37,984 bases of DNA from an uncultured Blautia sp. GTDB lineage: Bacteria; Bacillota; Clostridia; Lachnospirales; Lachnospiraceae. Location: positions 1 through 37,984 of the forward strand of contig CALCDJ010000015.1 of NCBI GenBank assembly GCA_937900135.1, given 5' to 3'. The position numbers were made by a program, and so were the translations under genes. This document shows positions 31,761 through 37,930 of the stretch, one piece after another. Below the pieces are notes generated by a model. That model did no database searches. It was not told where the DNA came from and saw nothing but the letters and a program-made list of their open reading frames with translations. Each line of letters begins with the position of its first letter. The first letter of the stretch is position 1.

Positions 31761-32039
31761 CTATGCCACACGCACCATGTAATCTATTGACTGGTAATTT
31801 TCATCCCATACAGCTAAATCTGCCTCAACGCCTTCCATTTCCTCTACAATATCAAGCAGATCACCCTCATATAACTCTGTCATGAAACATCCCTTTTTGA
31901 TTTCGATTTCCTCAATCTCATCATCCAGATACAATGATTTTCTTTCATAATTCGGAAAATCATCATCCCAGAGCTTACGTCTTGGTCTTTCCAGCTCCAG
32001 CTCTTCTCTTACATTTTCCCAGTATGCATCTTCATTCAT
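31761..32039 (-). CDS. Acidic hypothetical protein, LPD-like neighbour
   Basis: 92 residues, strongly acidic (many Glu/Asp in DDEIEEIEIKKG and IVEEMEGVEADLAVWDENYQ). GAGGGAGACG precedes the start. It is 10 bp ahead of the LPD28 gene, and such acidic small proteins often come with LPD28. No catalytic motif; a DNA-mimic role is conceivable from charge alone but unproven. Confidence 0.6.
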   Translation of the reverse strand: MNEDAYWENVREELELERPRRKLWDDDFPNYERKSLYLDDEIEEIEIKKGCFMTELYEGDLLDIVEEMEGVEADLAVWDENYQSIDYMVRVA

Positions 32040-32051
32040 AATGCGTCTCCC

Positions 32052-32360
32052 TCAATTCTTATGTACAGCATATACTTCTGCATTTCTGACTTTTCTCATA
32101 ATGCGGTTGAACTCCGCATCCTTCATCGTCCACATGTAGAAGTGCAATGCAGCCAGTTTTCCATCCTTGCCATACATTTTCATGCCGTACACTACATGAT
32201 CTGCCCCTGTGGCTGTAAGAACCTTTCTGGCAGCATTATAATAATTTGCCAAGCAAACACTCATCTTCTTGATTGGCATGTACCCATGCTCGACTACTGA
32301 TGGATTGCTCCAGCTACTCCATTTGATTTTTTCCGGCTGCTTTTTTCTTAATAACTGCAT
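32052..32360 (-). CDS. Hypothetical phage protein
   Basis: 102 residues, basic N-terminus (LLRKKQPEKIKW), with GAGGAAGAA before ATG. Contains VVYGMKMYGKDGKLAALHFY and a helical RIMRKVRNAEVYAVHKN end. A recurrent layout in clostridial elements, but I do not know its domain. Confidence 0.6.
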   Translation of the reverse strand: MQLLRKKQPEKIKWSSWSNPSVVEHGYMPIKKMSVCLANYYNAARKVLTATGADHVVYGMKMYGKDGKLAALHFYMWTMKDAEFNRIMRKVRNAEVYAVHKN

Positions 32361-32405
32361 TTCTTCCTCACTTTCCGGCAGGGCTTACTCCCCTACCTTG
32401 TATGT

Positions 32406-32543
32406 TTATTTTTGTCTTTCAATATACCTTCTGCATTCTGAGTAAGTACCTTCAAACACAATGGATTTATTTACTACCACGATGCAAGTATCGGTATATC
32501 TCACAATATCGAATGTTCCTGATCTTCTTTCGTATCTTTCCAT
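32406..32543 (-). CDS. Small 45-residue protein
   Basis: MERYERRSGTFDIVRYTDTC opening, then a strand and helix ending CRRYIERQK; AAAGGAGGAGAG directly before ATG 32543. The same frame stays open upstream for about 35 codons without a start, back to the stop of the preceding small gene. Confidence 0.6.
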   Translation of the reverse strand: MERYERRSGTFDIVRYTDTCIVVVNKSIVFEGTYSECRRYIERQK

Positions 32544-32651
32544 CTCTCCTCCTTTTGGCTCTTCTGCATTGAGTATTTTCTTGTGTCCTCTGCATCTTCC
32601 GGGCTTGGAACCGGCTACGGCTGCATTACAGTGCCGGAACGTGTCCGGCTG

Positions 32652-32738
32652 TTATCTATAACCATGCTTGCGAATATCATGTAGTTTTGCTGATGCTGCC
32701 CCGGCAGCGAATATTAATAAGATTTCAAATACTGTCAT
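32652..32738 (-). CDS. Small 28-residue peptide with one hydrophobic helix
   Basis: MTVFEILLIFAAGAASAKLH then a basic tail; GTGGAAGAT upstream. In-frame with the open stretch ahead of the 45-residue gene but separated by TAA. Confidence 0.4.
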   Translation of the reverse strand: MTVFEILLIFAAGAASAKLHDIRKHGYR

Positions 32739-32810
32739 ATCTTCCACTTTCTCCCGGCACATCCCCTCCGGGTGGGTGTATTATAGAACCAGATCGAGTC
32801 TCCCTCAATT

Positions 32811-32975
32811 CTATTCCTGAAAATATCTTTCGATTTTAAAACTATGTAACAATGGTTTACTTGTATTAAGAATATTTCTCATTGCTATTTCAATAGCAGA
32901 ATATTCATTTTCAGCGTCAATAAGATATGAATGATAAAAAATATCAAGATAATAGCTTACTTTGTATGTTTTCAT
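32811..32975 (-). CDS. Small 54-residue protein
   Basis: MKTYKVSYYLDIFYHSYLID, then AENEYSAIEIAMRNIL and a C-terminal strand. AGAGGAAAAA precedes ATG 32975. The beta-then-helix layout (x-AENEYSAIEIA) is seen in many short phage proteins. Function unknown. Confidence 0.6.
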   Translation of the reverse strand: MKTYKVSYYLDIFYHSYLIDAENEYSAIEIAMRNILNTSKPLLHSFKIERYFQE

Positions 32976-33019
32976 TTTTTCCTCTTTCTCCCCGTATCGC
33001 CGATAGGTCAGCAGTTCTT

Positions 33020-33163
33020 TTATTTGTAGCTGTTTACTACTGGTTTGATAATCTGATATTCAATAAATGTCTTTGCCATCACTTCGGCTAATCCTTTGTC
33101 AATTCCCTGTTTAATTAAATCATTCTTATATGCTTTCTTTGCTTCTCTTTCTGCTTTTGTCAT
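33020..33163 (-). CDS. Small 47-residue protein, first gene after P2
   Basis: MTKAEREAKKAYKNDLIKQG then GIDKGLAEVMAKTFIEYQII. GGAGGAAACGAAA before ATG 33163 is an excellent ribosome site. A basic amphipathic helix opens it. First gene of the P2 operon. Confidence 0.65.
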   Translation of the reverse strand: MTKAEREAKKAYKNDLIKQGIDKGLAEVMAKTFIEYQIIKPVVNSYK

Positions 33164-33195
33164 TTTCGTTTCCTCCTGTGTTGTCTCAATGTTAT

Positions 33196-33243
33196 TGCTC
33201 GTTATATTGAGTTTTATTTATGTGTAACTCGTTTTATTGAGTT
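33196..33243. promoter_or_regulatory. Double operator at P2
   Basis: AACTC-GTTTTATT-GAGTT at 33226-33243, 1 bp from the -10, and TGCTC-GTTATATT-GAGTT at 33196-33213. The centres are 30 bp apart, about three helical turns, fitting cooperative binding of a repressor. Confidence 0.65.
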
Positions 33244-33244
33244 T

Positions 33245-33272
33245 AATATACCACGTATATGGGGAAAGTCAA
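33245..33272 (-). promoter_or_regulatory. Element promoter P2
   Basis: TTGACT (33272-33267), 16 bp, TATATT (33250-33245) on the minus strand, with ACGTG directly before GTATATT (extended -10) and AAAGGTA before the -35. Confidence 0.75.
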
Positions 33273-33291
33273 TACCTTTTTTTACAAAAAA

Positions 33292-33334
33292 TGAAAAAAA
33301 TTTAGGGGACTACTCATTTTATTGAGTAATCCCC
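33292..33334 (-). terminator. Terminator of the P3 operon
   Basis: On the minus strand GGGGATTACTCA and TGAGTAGTCCCC form the stem, followed by TAAATTTTTTT. It ends transcripts coming from the gene at 33,357, just upstream of P2. Its loop region again reads TACTC-ATTTTATT-GAGTA, the operator pattern. Confidence 0.85.
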
Positions 33335-33356
33335 ATTTTGTTTCAATTTATGTATT

Positions 33357-33611
33357 TTATTTTATATTCTCCATATCATGCAGTAAATCCCACGCCATCT
33401 TGAACCCCGCCATAAAACCAGCCTTTTCAGCATACATACCGTATGCACTTACATCTTCCATGATATTTTCCTGTGGGCTTCCTTTTACTCCAATATATCC
33501 CAATGATTCCATTATTTTCAGGTTTAAAATTTGCATCTCCGCCGGATCTGGATTGTTGCCGTCAATCCTATTAGTATAATAACCTTCAAAAATTTTTTCT
33601 AAAGCAGCCAT
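33357..33611 (-). CDS. Hypothetical small element protein
   Basis: 84 residues with GAGGGAATAAA before the start. Middle GYIGVKGSPQENIMEDVSAY, helical end AGFMAGFKMAWDLLHDMENI. It resembles small helical proteins that follow rha genes in Lachnospiraceae elements; role unknown. Confidence 0.6.
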   Translation of the reverse strand: MAALEKIFEGYYTNRIDGNNPDPAEMQILNLKIMESLGYIGVKGSPQENIMEDVSAYGMYAEKAGFMAGFKMAWDLLHDMENIK

Positions 33612-33627
33612 TTTATTCCCTCATCCA

Positions 33628-34422
33628 TTAAAACAATGTGTATTTATCAATCGTATCTTTGCATATTTTCTCTGCCGTTTCATAAATCCACTTAAAATGT
33701 GCAATCGTTTCCAGTGTACCGAAGTTCTCTCCAGTCTCGCTATTCAATACATCCTTATAAGAATCCAGGGATACATCTATCTTACTGGTAAGGGCACAGT
33801 ACATCAGATGCCACGCTCTGTCATCGTCTATTTCCTTCAGTTCTCCAATATATCGCATCTTTCTTGCCAGCGATCTGCATCTTTCGAATGCCACCTTCTT
33901 GTCCAGTGTAAACGGATTTTCGTTGGCATCCATCTTTAACATATTCTTCTTGGCTTCCACAAGTACAGGTTCTTGCTTTTTCTGTTTCTTATTTTCAGCA
34001 AGCATCTGGTTCTGAGTCCTTATTAATTTGTCAATATCCCTCTGCTGTTTCATAACCAGATTAAACAGCTCATCCACCAGAGCCTCCCTGGAAGTCCGAT
34101 CATTGAAAGTGTTATCCTTGGATTCCAACTTGTCCTCCATCTCGTGAAAACGGTTTATGTACCGAGCGGTAAACGCCGTCCCCTTTACCCCGGTCAGTTT
34201 ATGGGCGATAAATTCGCAGCCTTTCTTCGTCACCAGGTAACACGGAAGAGTCTTTCCTTGTCCTCCTTTATACGTGGATTCTTCCCAGAAATCGAAGGGC
34301 TCAATTTTGCACCCTTCAAATTGCTGTGTATATCTTTTGATATCCCTTATGAGATATTTATGTTCTTTCTCCACCATCTCAGCTACTTCCATGCTTGTCA
34401 ATGTTTGTTCGATTTTCTCCAT
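33628..34422 (-). CDS. Rha-family phage regulatory protein
   Basis: 264 residues from ATG 34422, which follows AAAGGAGC; the 37-residue extension has none. Residues 1-105 are a pRha-type domain (SMEVAEMVEKEHKYLIRDIK, WEESTYKGGQGKTLPCYLVT, KKGCEFIAHKLTGVKGTAFT). The middle is a coiled coil (ELFNLVMKQQRDIDKLIRTQ). The C-terminal 110 residues are ORF6C-like (FERCRSLARKMRYIGE, DDDRAWHLMYCAL). Such proteins modulate the lysogeny switch or early gene expression in phages. Confidence 0.85.
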   Translation of the reverse strand: MEKIEQTLTSMEVAEMVEKEHKYLIRDIKRYTQQFEGCKIEPFDFWEESTYKGGQGKTLPCYLVTKKGCEFIAHKLTGVKGTAFTARYINRFHEMEDKLESKDNTFNDRTSREALVDELFNLVMKQQRDIDKLIRTQNQMLAENKKQKKQEPVLVEAKKNMLKMDANENPFTLDKKVAFERCRSLARKMRYIGELKEIDDDRAWHLMYCALTSKIDVSLDSYKDVLNSETGENFGTLETIAHFKWIYETAEKICKDTIDKYTLF

Positions 34423-34504
34423 AAAATAAGCTCCTTTCAGTTTTTGGTTCTTGAAAGAAGTCTCACAATCTGATATGATAAATCTATCAGAATGAAACTT
34501 CTGT

Positions 34505-34556
34505 GTAGGATAAAAGTAACCGTCTCTCGCCAAAGTGTCCGGTTGCTTTTATTTTT
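34505..34556. terminator. Hairpin between the RHH and rha genes
   Basis: AAAAG-AACCG pairs with CGGTT-CTTTT around a 17-base loop (about 34,513-34,552). On the plus strand it is followed by TATTTTTT; on the minus strand by TATCC only. Partial terminator or processing site. A second palindrome, CTGATA/TATCAG, is at 34,471-34,491. Confidence 0.45.
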
Positions 34557-34729
34557 TACCTTTTTTCCAATACTTCGATATAAACTTTCTCTATTCCTAA
34601 CCGAATTATTTCTGATTCCGTTTTCCCTAATTTTTCACAACAGTATCGCAGCTTCTCAACATCCTGTTCTGTCATACGTGCCCTTTTTGTTGTGCTTTTT
34701 TCACTTCCAGAAGAATACGGTCTACCCAT
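34556..34729 (-). CDS. Small ribbon-helix-helix-like DNA-binding protein
   Basis: 57 residues from ATG 34729, chosen because MGRPYSSGSEKSTTKRARMT is the usual opening of this type; a GTG at 34753 is the alternative and neither has a good ribosome site. The pattern KRARMTEQDVEKLRYCCEKLGKTESEIIRLGIEKVY fits one strand and two helices of an RHH (MetJ/Arc) repressor. Second candidate for the regulator of the AACTC sites. Confidence 0.6.
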   Translation of the reverse strand: MGRPYSSGSEKSTTKRARMTEQDVEKLRYCCEKLGKTESEIIRLGIEKVYIEVLEKR

Positions 34730-34753
34730 TTTTTTCTTTTCTACTTGAATCAC

Positions 34754-34847
34754 CTCTTGACTCTTGCCTTTTACCCCAAACTGTGATACATTCTATTTGG
34801 GTACAGGCGGTGGCAAGTACTGCCTGATTTTTTGTGTTTGGCTCTGT
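34754..34847 (-). other. Structured leader ahead of the RHH gene
   Basis: Two adjacent hairpins: CAGGC/GCCTG (34804-34826) and CCCAAA/TTTGGG with a flanking TA/TA pair (34772-34803). The first carries GCCACCGCCT, which also occurs in the ATPase leader hairpin at about 30,945. Confidence 0.45.
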
Positions 34848-34985
34848 TTATTTATTAAGCAGAGCCTTTGTTTTTTCTTCCAGTTCTTCCAATGAGCCAC
34901 TTTCCTTAATCATTAAAAGGAATTTGTAGATCATCTTCTGTTCTGTTTCTTCTCTTGCAACTTCTGCCTGATTCATTTCTTCCAT
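34848..34985 (-). CDS. Small acidic helical protein (45 aa)
   Basis: MEEMNQAEVAREETEQKMIY opening, then KFLLMIKESGSLEELEEKTK. AAAGGAGAACAG precedes ATG 34985. Reads as one helix-rich peptide. Role unknown. Confidence 0.6.
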   Translation of the reverse strand: MEEMNQAEVAREETEQKMIYKFLLMIKESGSLEELEEKTKALLNK

Positions 34986-35098
34986 GCTGTTCTCCTTTCT
35001 GGCTACTTGCCTGCCTTACTCATTAAGGTGTTTCCTTAACTGTAAACTCATTACAACTTATGTAGCTACAAAAATCAATACTTTAGCCTGAGAAAATA

Positions 35099-35236
35099 TT
35101 ATTTTTTCAAATCATCCCATACATATACATTGTATCCCGCTTTTCTCATGGAATCTGCGAACCCATCTCGCTCACCTTTATCCTGGAAGCATCTTGAATA
35201 GCTGCATCCAATCTTTGAGAACGAAACTCTGTACAC
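35099..35236 (-). CDS. Small 45-residue protein, first gene after P3
   Basis: GTG start at 35236, 8 bases after AGGGGG. Opens MYRVSFSKIGCSYSRCFQDK, ends MRKAGYNVYVWDDLKK. A strand-helix-strand layout. An upstream 13-codon ORF (MARGKRKKKN...) at about 35,241-35,282 may couple to it. Confidence 0.55.
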   Translation of the reverse strand: MYRVSFSKIGCSYSRCFQDKGERDGFADSMRKAGYNVYVWDDLKK

Positions 35237-35305
35237 AACTAACACCCCCTATTCTTTTTTTTACGTTTGCCTCTCGCCATAAATGTGAGCTTCTCCTCTT
35301 TTAAA

Positions 35306-35323
35306 AACTCGTTTTAATGAGTT
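35306..35323. promoter_or_regulatory. Operator of P3
   Basis: AACTC-GTTTTAAT-GAGTT, an exact copy of the consensus arms, 9 bp downstream of the P3 -10, the same offset as at P1. Confidence 0.65.
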
Positions 35324-35332
35324 TATGGTTAT

Positions 35333-35360
35333 ATAATAACACGTTCTTCGTAGATGTCAA
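35333..35360 (-). promoter_or_regulatory. Element promoter P3
   Basis: TTGACA (35360-35355), 16 bp, TATTAT (35338-35333) on the minus strand, with ACGTGT before the -10 and AAAAAAGGTG before the -35. Drives the Rha operon. Confidence 0.75.
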
Positions 35361-35393
35361 CACCTTTTTTACTTTTATAGGACAATACATCGA

Positions 35394-35439
35394 AACTCAT
35401 TATATTGTGTGCTAATTTAGCTTTGTAATGTGATATAAT
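35394..35439 (+). promoter_or_regulatory. Promoter of the secreted PG-binding protein with operator-like site
   Basis: TGATATAAT at 35431-35439 is an extended -10, 27 bp before ATG 35466 (AAGGAGG between). No -35 match; its place is covered by AACTC-ATTATATT-GTGTG (35394-35411), a half-conserved copy of the element operator. Confidence 0.55.
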
Positions 35440-35465
35440 CAAAGAAAAAAAGGAGGCTATATGCT

Positions 35466-36650
35466 ATGAAAAAGGAAAAATCATTTTTCAAATTTACGTA
35501 CCACATTCTCAGCCTTTCAAAACCGCGAAACATCTTATTTTCGGTTTTACTCTGTGTTTGTATGCTATTTGCAAGCACTACCGTTTTTGCTGACGAATAC
35601 ACACTTGTATCTGGAGAGTATAAAAACAGGGTTCTAGTGGATGACTATATGAACGAGATGAAATTCTCCATCCCTGAGCACTGGAAATGTGAAAGCACTT
35701 TTGATGGCGACAAAGAAACTAGAAATTATTTCGTCAAAACTGGAACTGTTTTGACAACTATGTTTTTTCCACTTCCTACAGACATAGATCTTACTGGAAA
35801 CTATTCCTACGCAAACGCTGTTCTTAGCTCTCTTACAACTGGTCTCGAAAATTATACCGAGGCATCTAGGGCAGAACTTTCTGTAGGCAATTATCCAGGT
35901 GTTGCTGTCGGATACCGCTGGACCTCTAATTCAACAGAAGTAACCAGCACCTCATACTGTATAAGCACTAATCAAGGCGCATATATTTTCACATTTATGA
36001 TGTCTAGCAATAATTTAGATTACGATTTACTGAATGACGTATTGAGATTTACATTTTCTAAACTCGAAGCAGTCTCATATTCTGACAAAGCCATAATCAA
36101 AAAGGCTCAGGAAAGTCTTAACTCCCTTGGCTATGACTGCGGAACTCCTGATGGTGTTGCAGGTACTGGAACACAAACGGCCATTTCGAACTATAGAAAA
36201 GATAATAATTTAAGCGAAAGTACCGAAATAAATGCAGAATTGCTGTCTTCTCTGAGCAGAAAATTAGTGGCATCTGAATCAACCTCTGATAAAAATACAG
36301 GTAATTCTACATCCCCCTTAATGGCTGCCGAAATATCAACAGCCCCAGCCAAAAGTGGAGATGGCTCCAAAAACCTCGGAACATACGCTTATATATCCGT
36401 CCCTAAAAATATTTTAAAAACAGTTACAATGGAGCAATTTATTGAATTTACACAGAATGTCGTTAAGGACAGCGGATATAATTGGTTTTCAATTATATGT
36501 GATGACGGAACTGGAATCCAATGGGCTGCTTCTCTTCCACAGTTCGCAACTTTTGGAAAAATGGATTCAGACAAATGTGTTATAGAAACATATGGAGACA
36601 TCAATTGGGATTATGATAAAGAAACTTACTCATACTTAAGTAAACAATAA
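35466..36650 (+). CDS. Secreted protein with peptidoglycan-binding domain
   Basis: 394 residues. Long basic N-region, hydrophobic core at about 24-42 and likely cleavage after TTVFA, so exported. Residues about 45-205 are a strand-rich domain of unknown type (MKFSIPEHWKCEST). Residues about 208-250 match a PG_binding_1 repeat (IKKAQESLNSLGYDCGTPDG, then GTQTAISNYRKDNNL). A Ser/Thr-rich linker and a 90-residue C-terminal domain (TVTMEQFIEFTQNVVKDSGY) follow. No hydrolase motif. It stands divergent from the Rha operon and is likely an accessory (lysogenic-conversion type) gene. AAGGAGG precedes the start. Confidence 0.75.
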   Translation: MKKEKSFFKFTYHILSLSKPRNILFSVLLCVCMLFASTTVFADEYTLVSGEYKNRVLVDDYMNEMKFSIPEHWKCESTFDGDKETRNYFVKTGTVLTTMFFPLPTDIDLTGNYSYANAVLSSLTTGLENYTEASRAELSVGNYPGVAVGYRWTSNSTEVTSTSYCISTNQGAYIFTFMMSSNNLDYDLLNDVLRFTFSKLEAVSYSDKAIIKKAQESLNSLGYDCGTPDGVAGTGTQTAISNYRKDNNLSESTEINAELLSSLSRKLVASESTSDKNTGNSTSPLMAAEISTAPAKSGDGSKNLGTYAYISVPKNILKTVTMEQFIEFTQNVVKDSGYNWFSIICDDGTGIQWAASLPQFATFGKMDSDKCVIETYGDINWDYDKETYSYLSKQ

Positions 36651-36684
36651 CAGACTGTAATCAGATTATACTTAAAAAAAGATT

Positions 36685-36716
36685 AAAACACCGGGGATTT
36701 TTCCCCGGTGTTCTAT
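36685..36716. terminator. Bidirectional terminator
   Basis: AACACCGGGGA, loop TTTT, TCCCCGGTGTT: a perfect 11-bp stem with A and T tracts on the sides. It ends both the secreted-protein gene and the toxin gene, whose stop at 36713 lies at its edge. Confidence 0.9.
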
Positions 36717-37093
36717 TCTCTTGCATTATTTATTAATTTTTTTTGAAATTCTTCTACAAGGTCAATAATCTTGTTATAATCTTCTGGAAATTCCTCTTTC
36801 AGATTCATAACCTGCTTGGTTATCTCTGCTTCGTTTAGCACAGCCTGTTTATGTGTCCTCACATAAGACACCGCCGATAGCTTCAATGCTGAATCTGCAT
36901 ACGTTTCTGGCCTAATCTCATAATCATAATAGGCATCCAGATTTTCTCTCTTTGTCACTCTCGAAATTGGAAGGACCACATAATCGCTATCATCTGCCTT
37001 ACCGATAACCAGCACCGGACGACCTTTAAAAGCCATTCTGCGTTTTGCACTATCATAATACTTAAAAGCTGAAATACAAACTGTACCTATCAT
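36713..37093 (-). CDS. PemK/MazF-like toxin
   Basis: 126 residues. The N-terminal part fits the PemK/MazF fold (MIGTVCISAFKYYDSAKRRM, KGRPVLVIG, YVVLPISRVTKREN), the family of sequence-specific mRNA interferases that stop growth. A central YDYEIRPETYADSALKLSAV stretch and a helical C-terminus follow. The start codon shares one base with the stop of the Panacea gene (TGATG), the usual antitoxin-toxin coupling. Whether it cleaves RNA is not shown by the sequence. Confidence 0.82.
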   Translation of the reverse strand: MIGTVCISAFKYYDSAKRRMAFKGRPVLVIGKADDSDYVVLPISRVTKRENLDAYYDYEIRPETYADSALKLSAVSYVRTHKQAVLNEAEITKQVMNLKEEFPEDYNKIIDLVEEFQKKLINNARE

Positions 37094-37584
37094 CAGATTA
37101 CCTCCAGCTCCTCAAATTCATCATAGTACATATCCCACACAGAATCATAAGGTCTTACTTTTTCTGCATCCTTTCGGATATCCTCAATTTTTAATACAAC
37201 ATTCCCGTTTGCACCTTCAGGGATACCTTTTCTTGAATTAATCCAAGAGGATTCCTTATGTGAAATCTGACTCAATTTCCAAGATGCTAAAGAACCGTAC
37301 TGCAAAATCACGTTTTTGACAATGTAAGCGTTCTCAACAGAGATTTCCCTTGCATCTTCCACATACATTCCGTCTTTTGTATAACACATTCGCACTATTC
37401 CTGATACCGGGCCGTATTTCCACCCTTCAAACGATTCGTTAAACATGGGCTCATTTGTGACAGCAATACACTCCCTTTGTGTAAAGTAGAGAAGTTTATG
37501 CAATTTCATCTCGTCAATCGCTTCTCCTGATTGCCGTTTGTACTCATCATAAATATACTGAGCAACATCAATAATTCTTTCCAC
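37093..37584 (-). CDS. Panacea-domain antitoxin (DUF4065)
   Basis: 163 residues from the GTG at 37584, placed 8 bases after GGAGG; a GTG three codons earlier overlaps that ribosome site. It shows the Panacea/SocA-like core: IIDVAQYIYDEYKRQ, MKLHKLLYFTQRECIAV and FNESFEGWKYGPVSGIV. Panacea domains are known as antitoxins that partner with many unrelated toxins. Here the partner is a PemK/MazF-like protein. No separate DNA-binding domain is visible, although the promoter has a palindrome. Confidence 0.87.
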   Translation of the reverse strand: MERIIDVAQYIYDEYKRQSGEAIDEMKLHKLLYFTQRECIAVTNEPMFNESFEGWKYGPVSGIVRMCYTKDGMYVEDAREISVENAYIVKNVILQYGSLASWKLSQISHKESSWINSRKGIPEGANGNVVLKIEDIRKDAEKVRPYDSVWDMYYDEFEELEVI

Positions 37585-37642
37585 AAATATCACCTCCGAT
37601 TCATTCTATTCAAAAATAATAAATTCTCATTTATCTGGCTTT

Positions 37643-37671
37643 ATTATATGTCCCACCTGACATATTGTCAA
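37643..37671 (-). promoter_or_regulatory. Toxin-antitoxin promoter with palindrome on the -35
   Basis: TTGACA (37671-37666), 17 bp, TATAAT (37648-37643): full consensus. TGACA-TAT-TGTCA (37658-37670) is a perfect palindrome covering the -35, fitting autorepression. Confidence 0.85.
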
Positions 37672-37930
37672 GAAATACACAGCTACATAAGCCTCATTTG
37701 TTCCAATGATTTTTTCAAAATGACCATATATATTAATATATTTTATATATTAATATATTATATAAGACTAAGTCTAAGTCTTATTCTATATCTTAATCTG
37801 AGATAACATTCTGTATACATTTTGTTATACATTCTGTATACAAAAAATTTTTTCACTCATATTGCTTTCTAAAAATGTATATGCTATAACGCCAATAGAC
37901 AAAGAGAAATAGCTTGTTCATGTGAAACAG
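37672..37930. other. AT-rich repeat segment between the TA pair and the intron
   Basis: No gene. TATATTAATATATT occurs twice in a row at about 37,727-37,760. AAGACTAAGTCTAAGTCTT (37,763-37,782) is a near palindrome. ACATTCTGTATAC occurs at 37806-37818 and 37829-37841. This DNA is the 3' exon side of the group II intron. Confidence 0.5.

Larger units (their letters stand above)
22914..35236 (-). mobile_element. Phage-type early-gene module (prophage or integrated-element remnant)
   Basis: About 30 minus-strand genes with 1- to 14-bp overlaps, AT-richer than the left half. Element-type families present are a Rha regulator, an XRE repressor, LPD28, a GHKL ATPase, an orphan C5 methyltransferase, DUF551 and ssb. 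Three related promoters drive it. No integrase, terminase, capsid, portal, holin, relaxase or T4SS gene appears in the window, so it is either one end of a larger element or a deletion remnant. The limits given are those of the gene run, not mapped att sites. Confidence 0.7.

Noticed and set aside
32461..32661. Plus-strand ORF in the accessory region
   Set aside because: It is antisense to the 45-residue minus-strand gene, which has a strong AGGAGG; all neighbours are on the minus strand.
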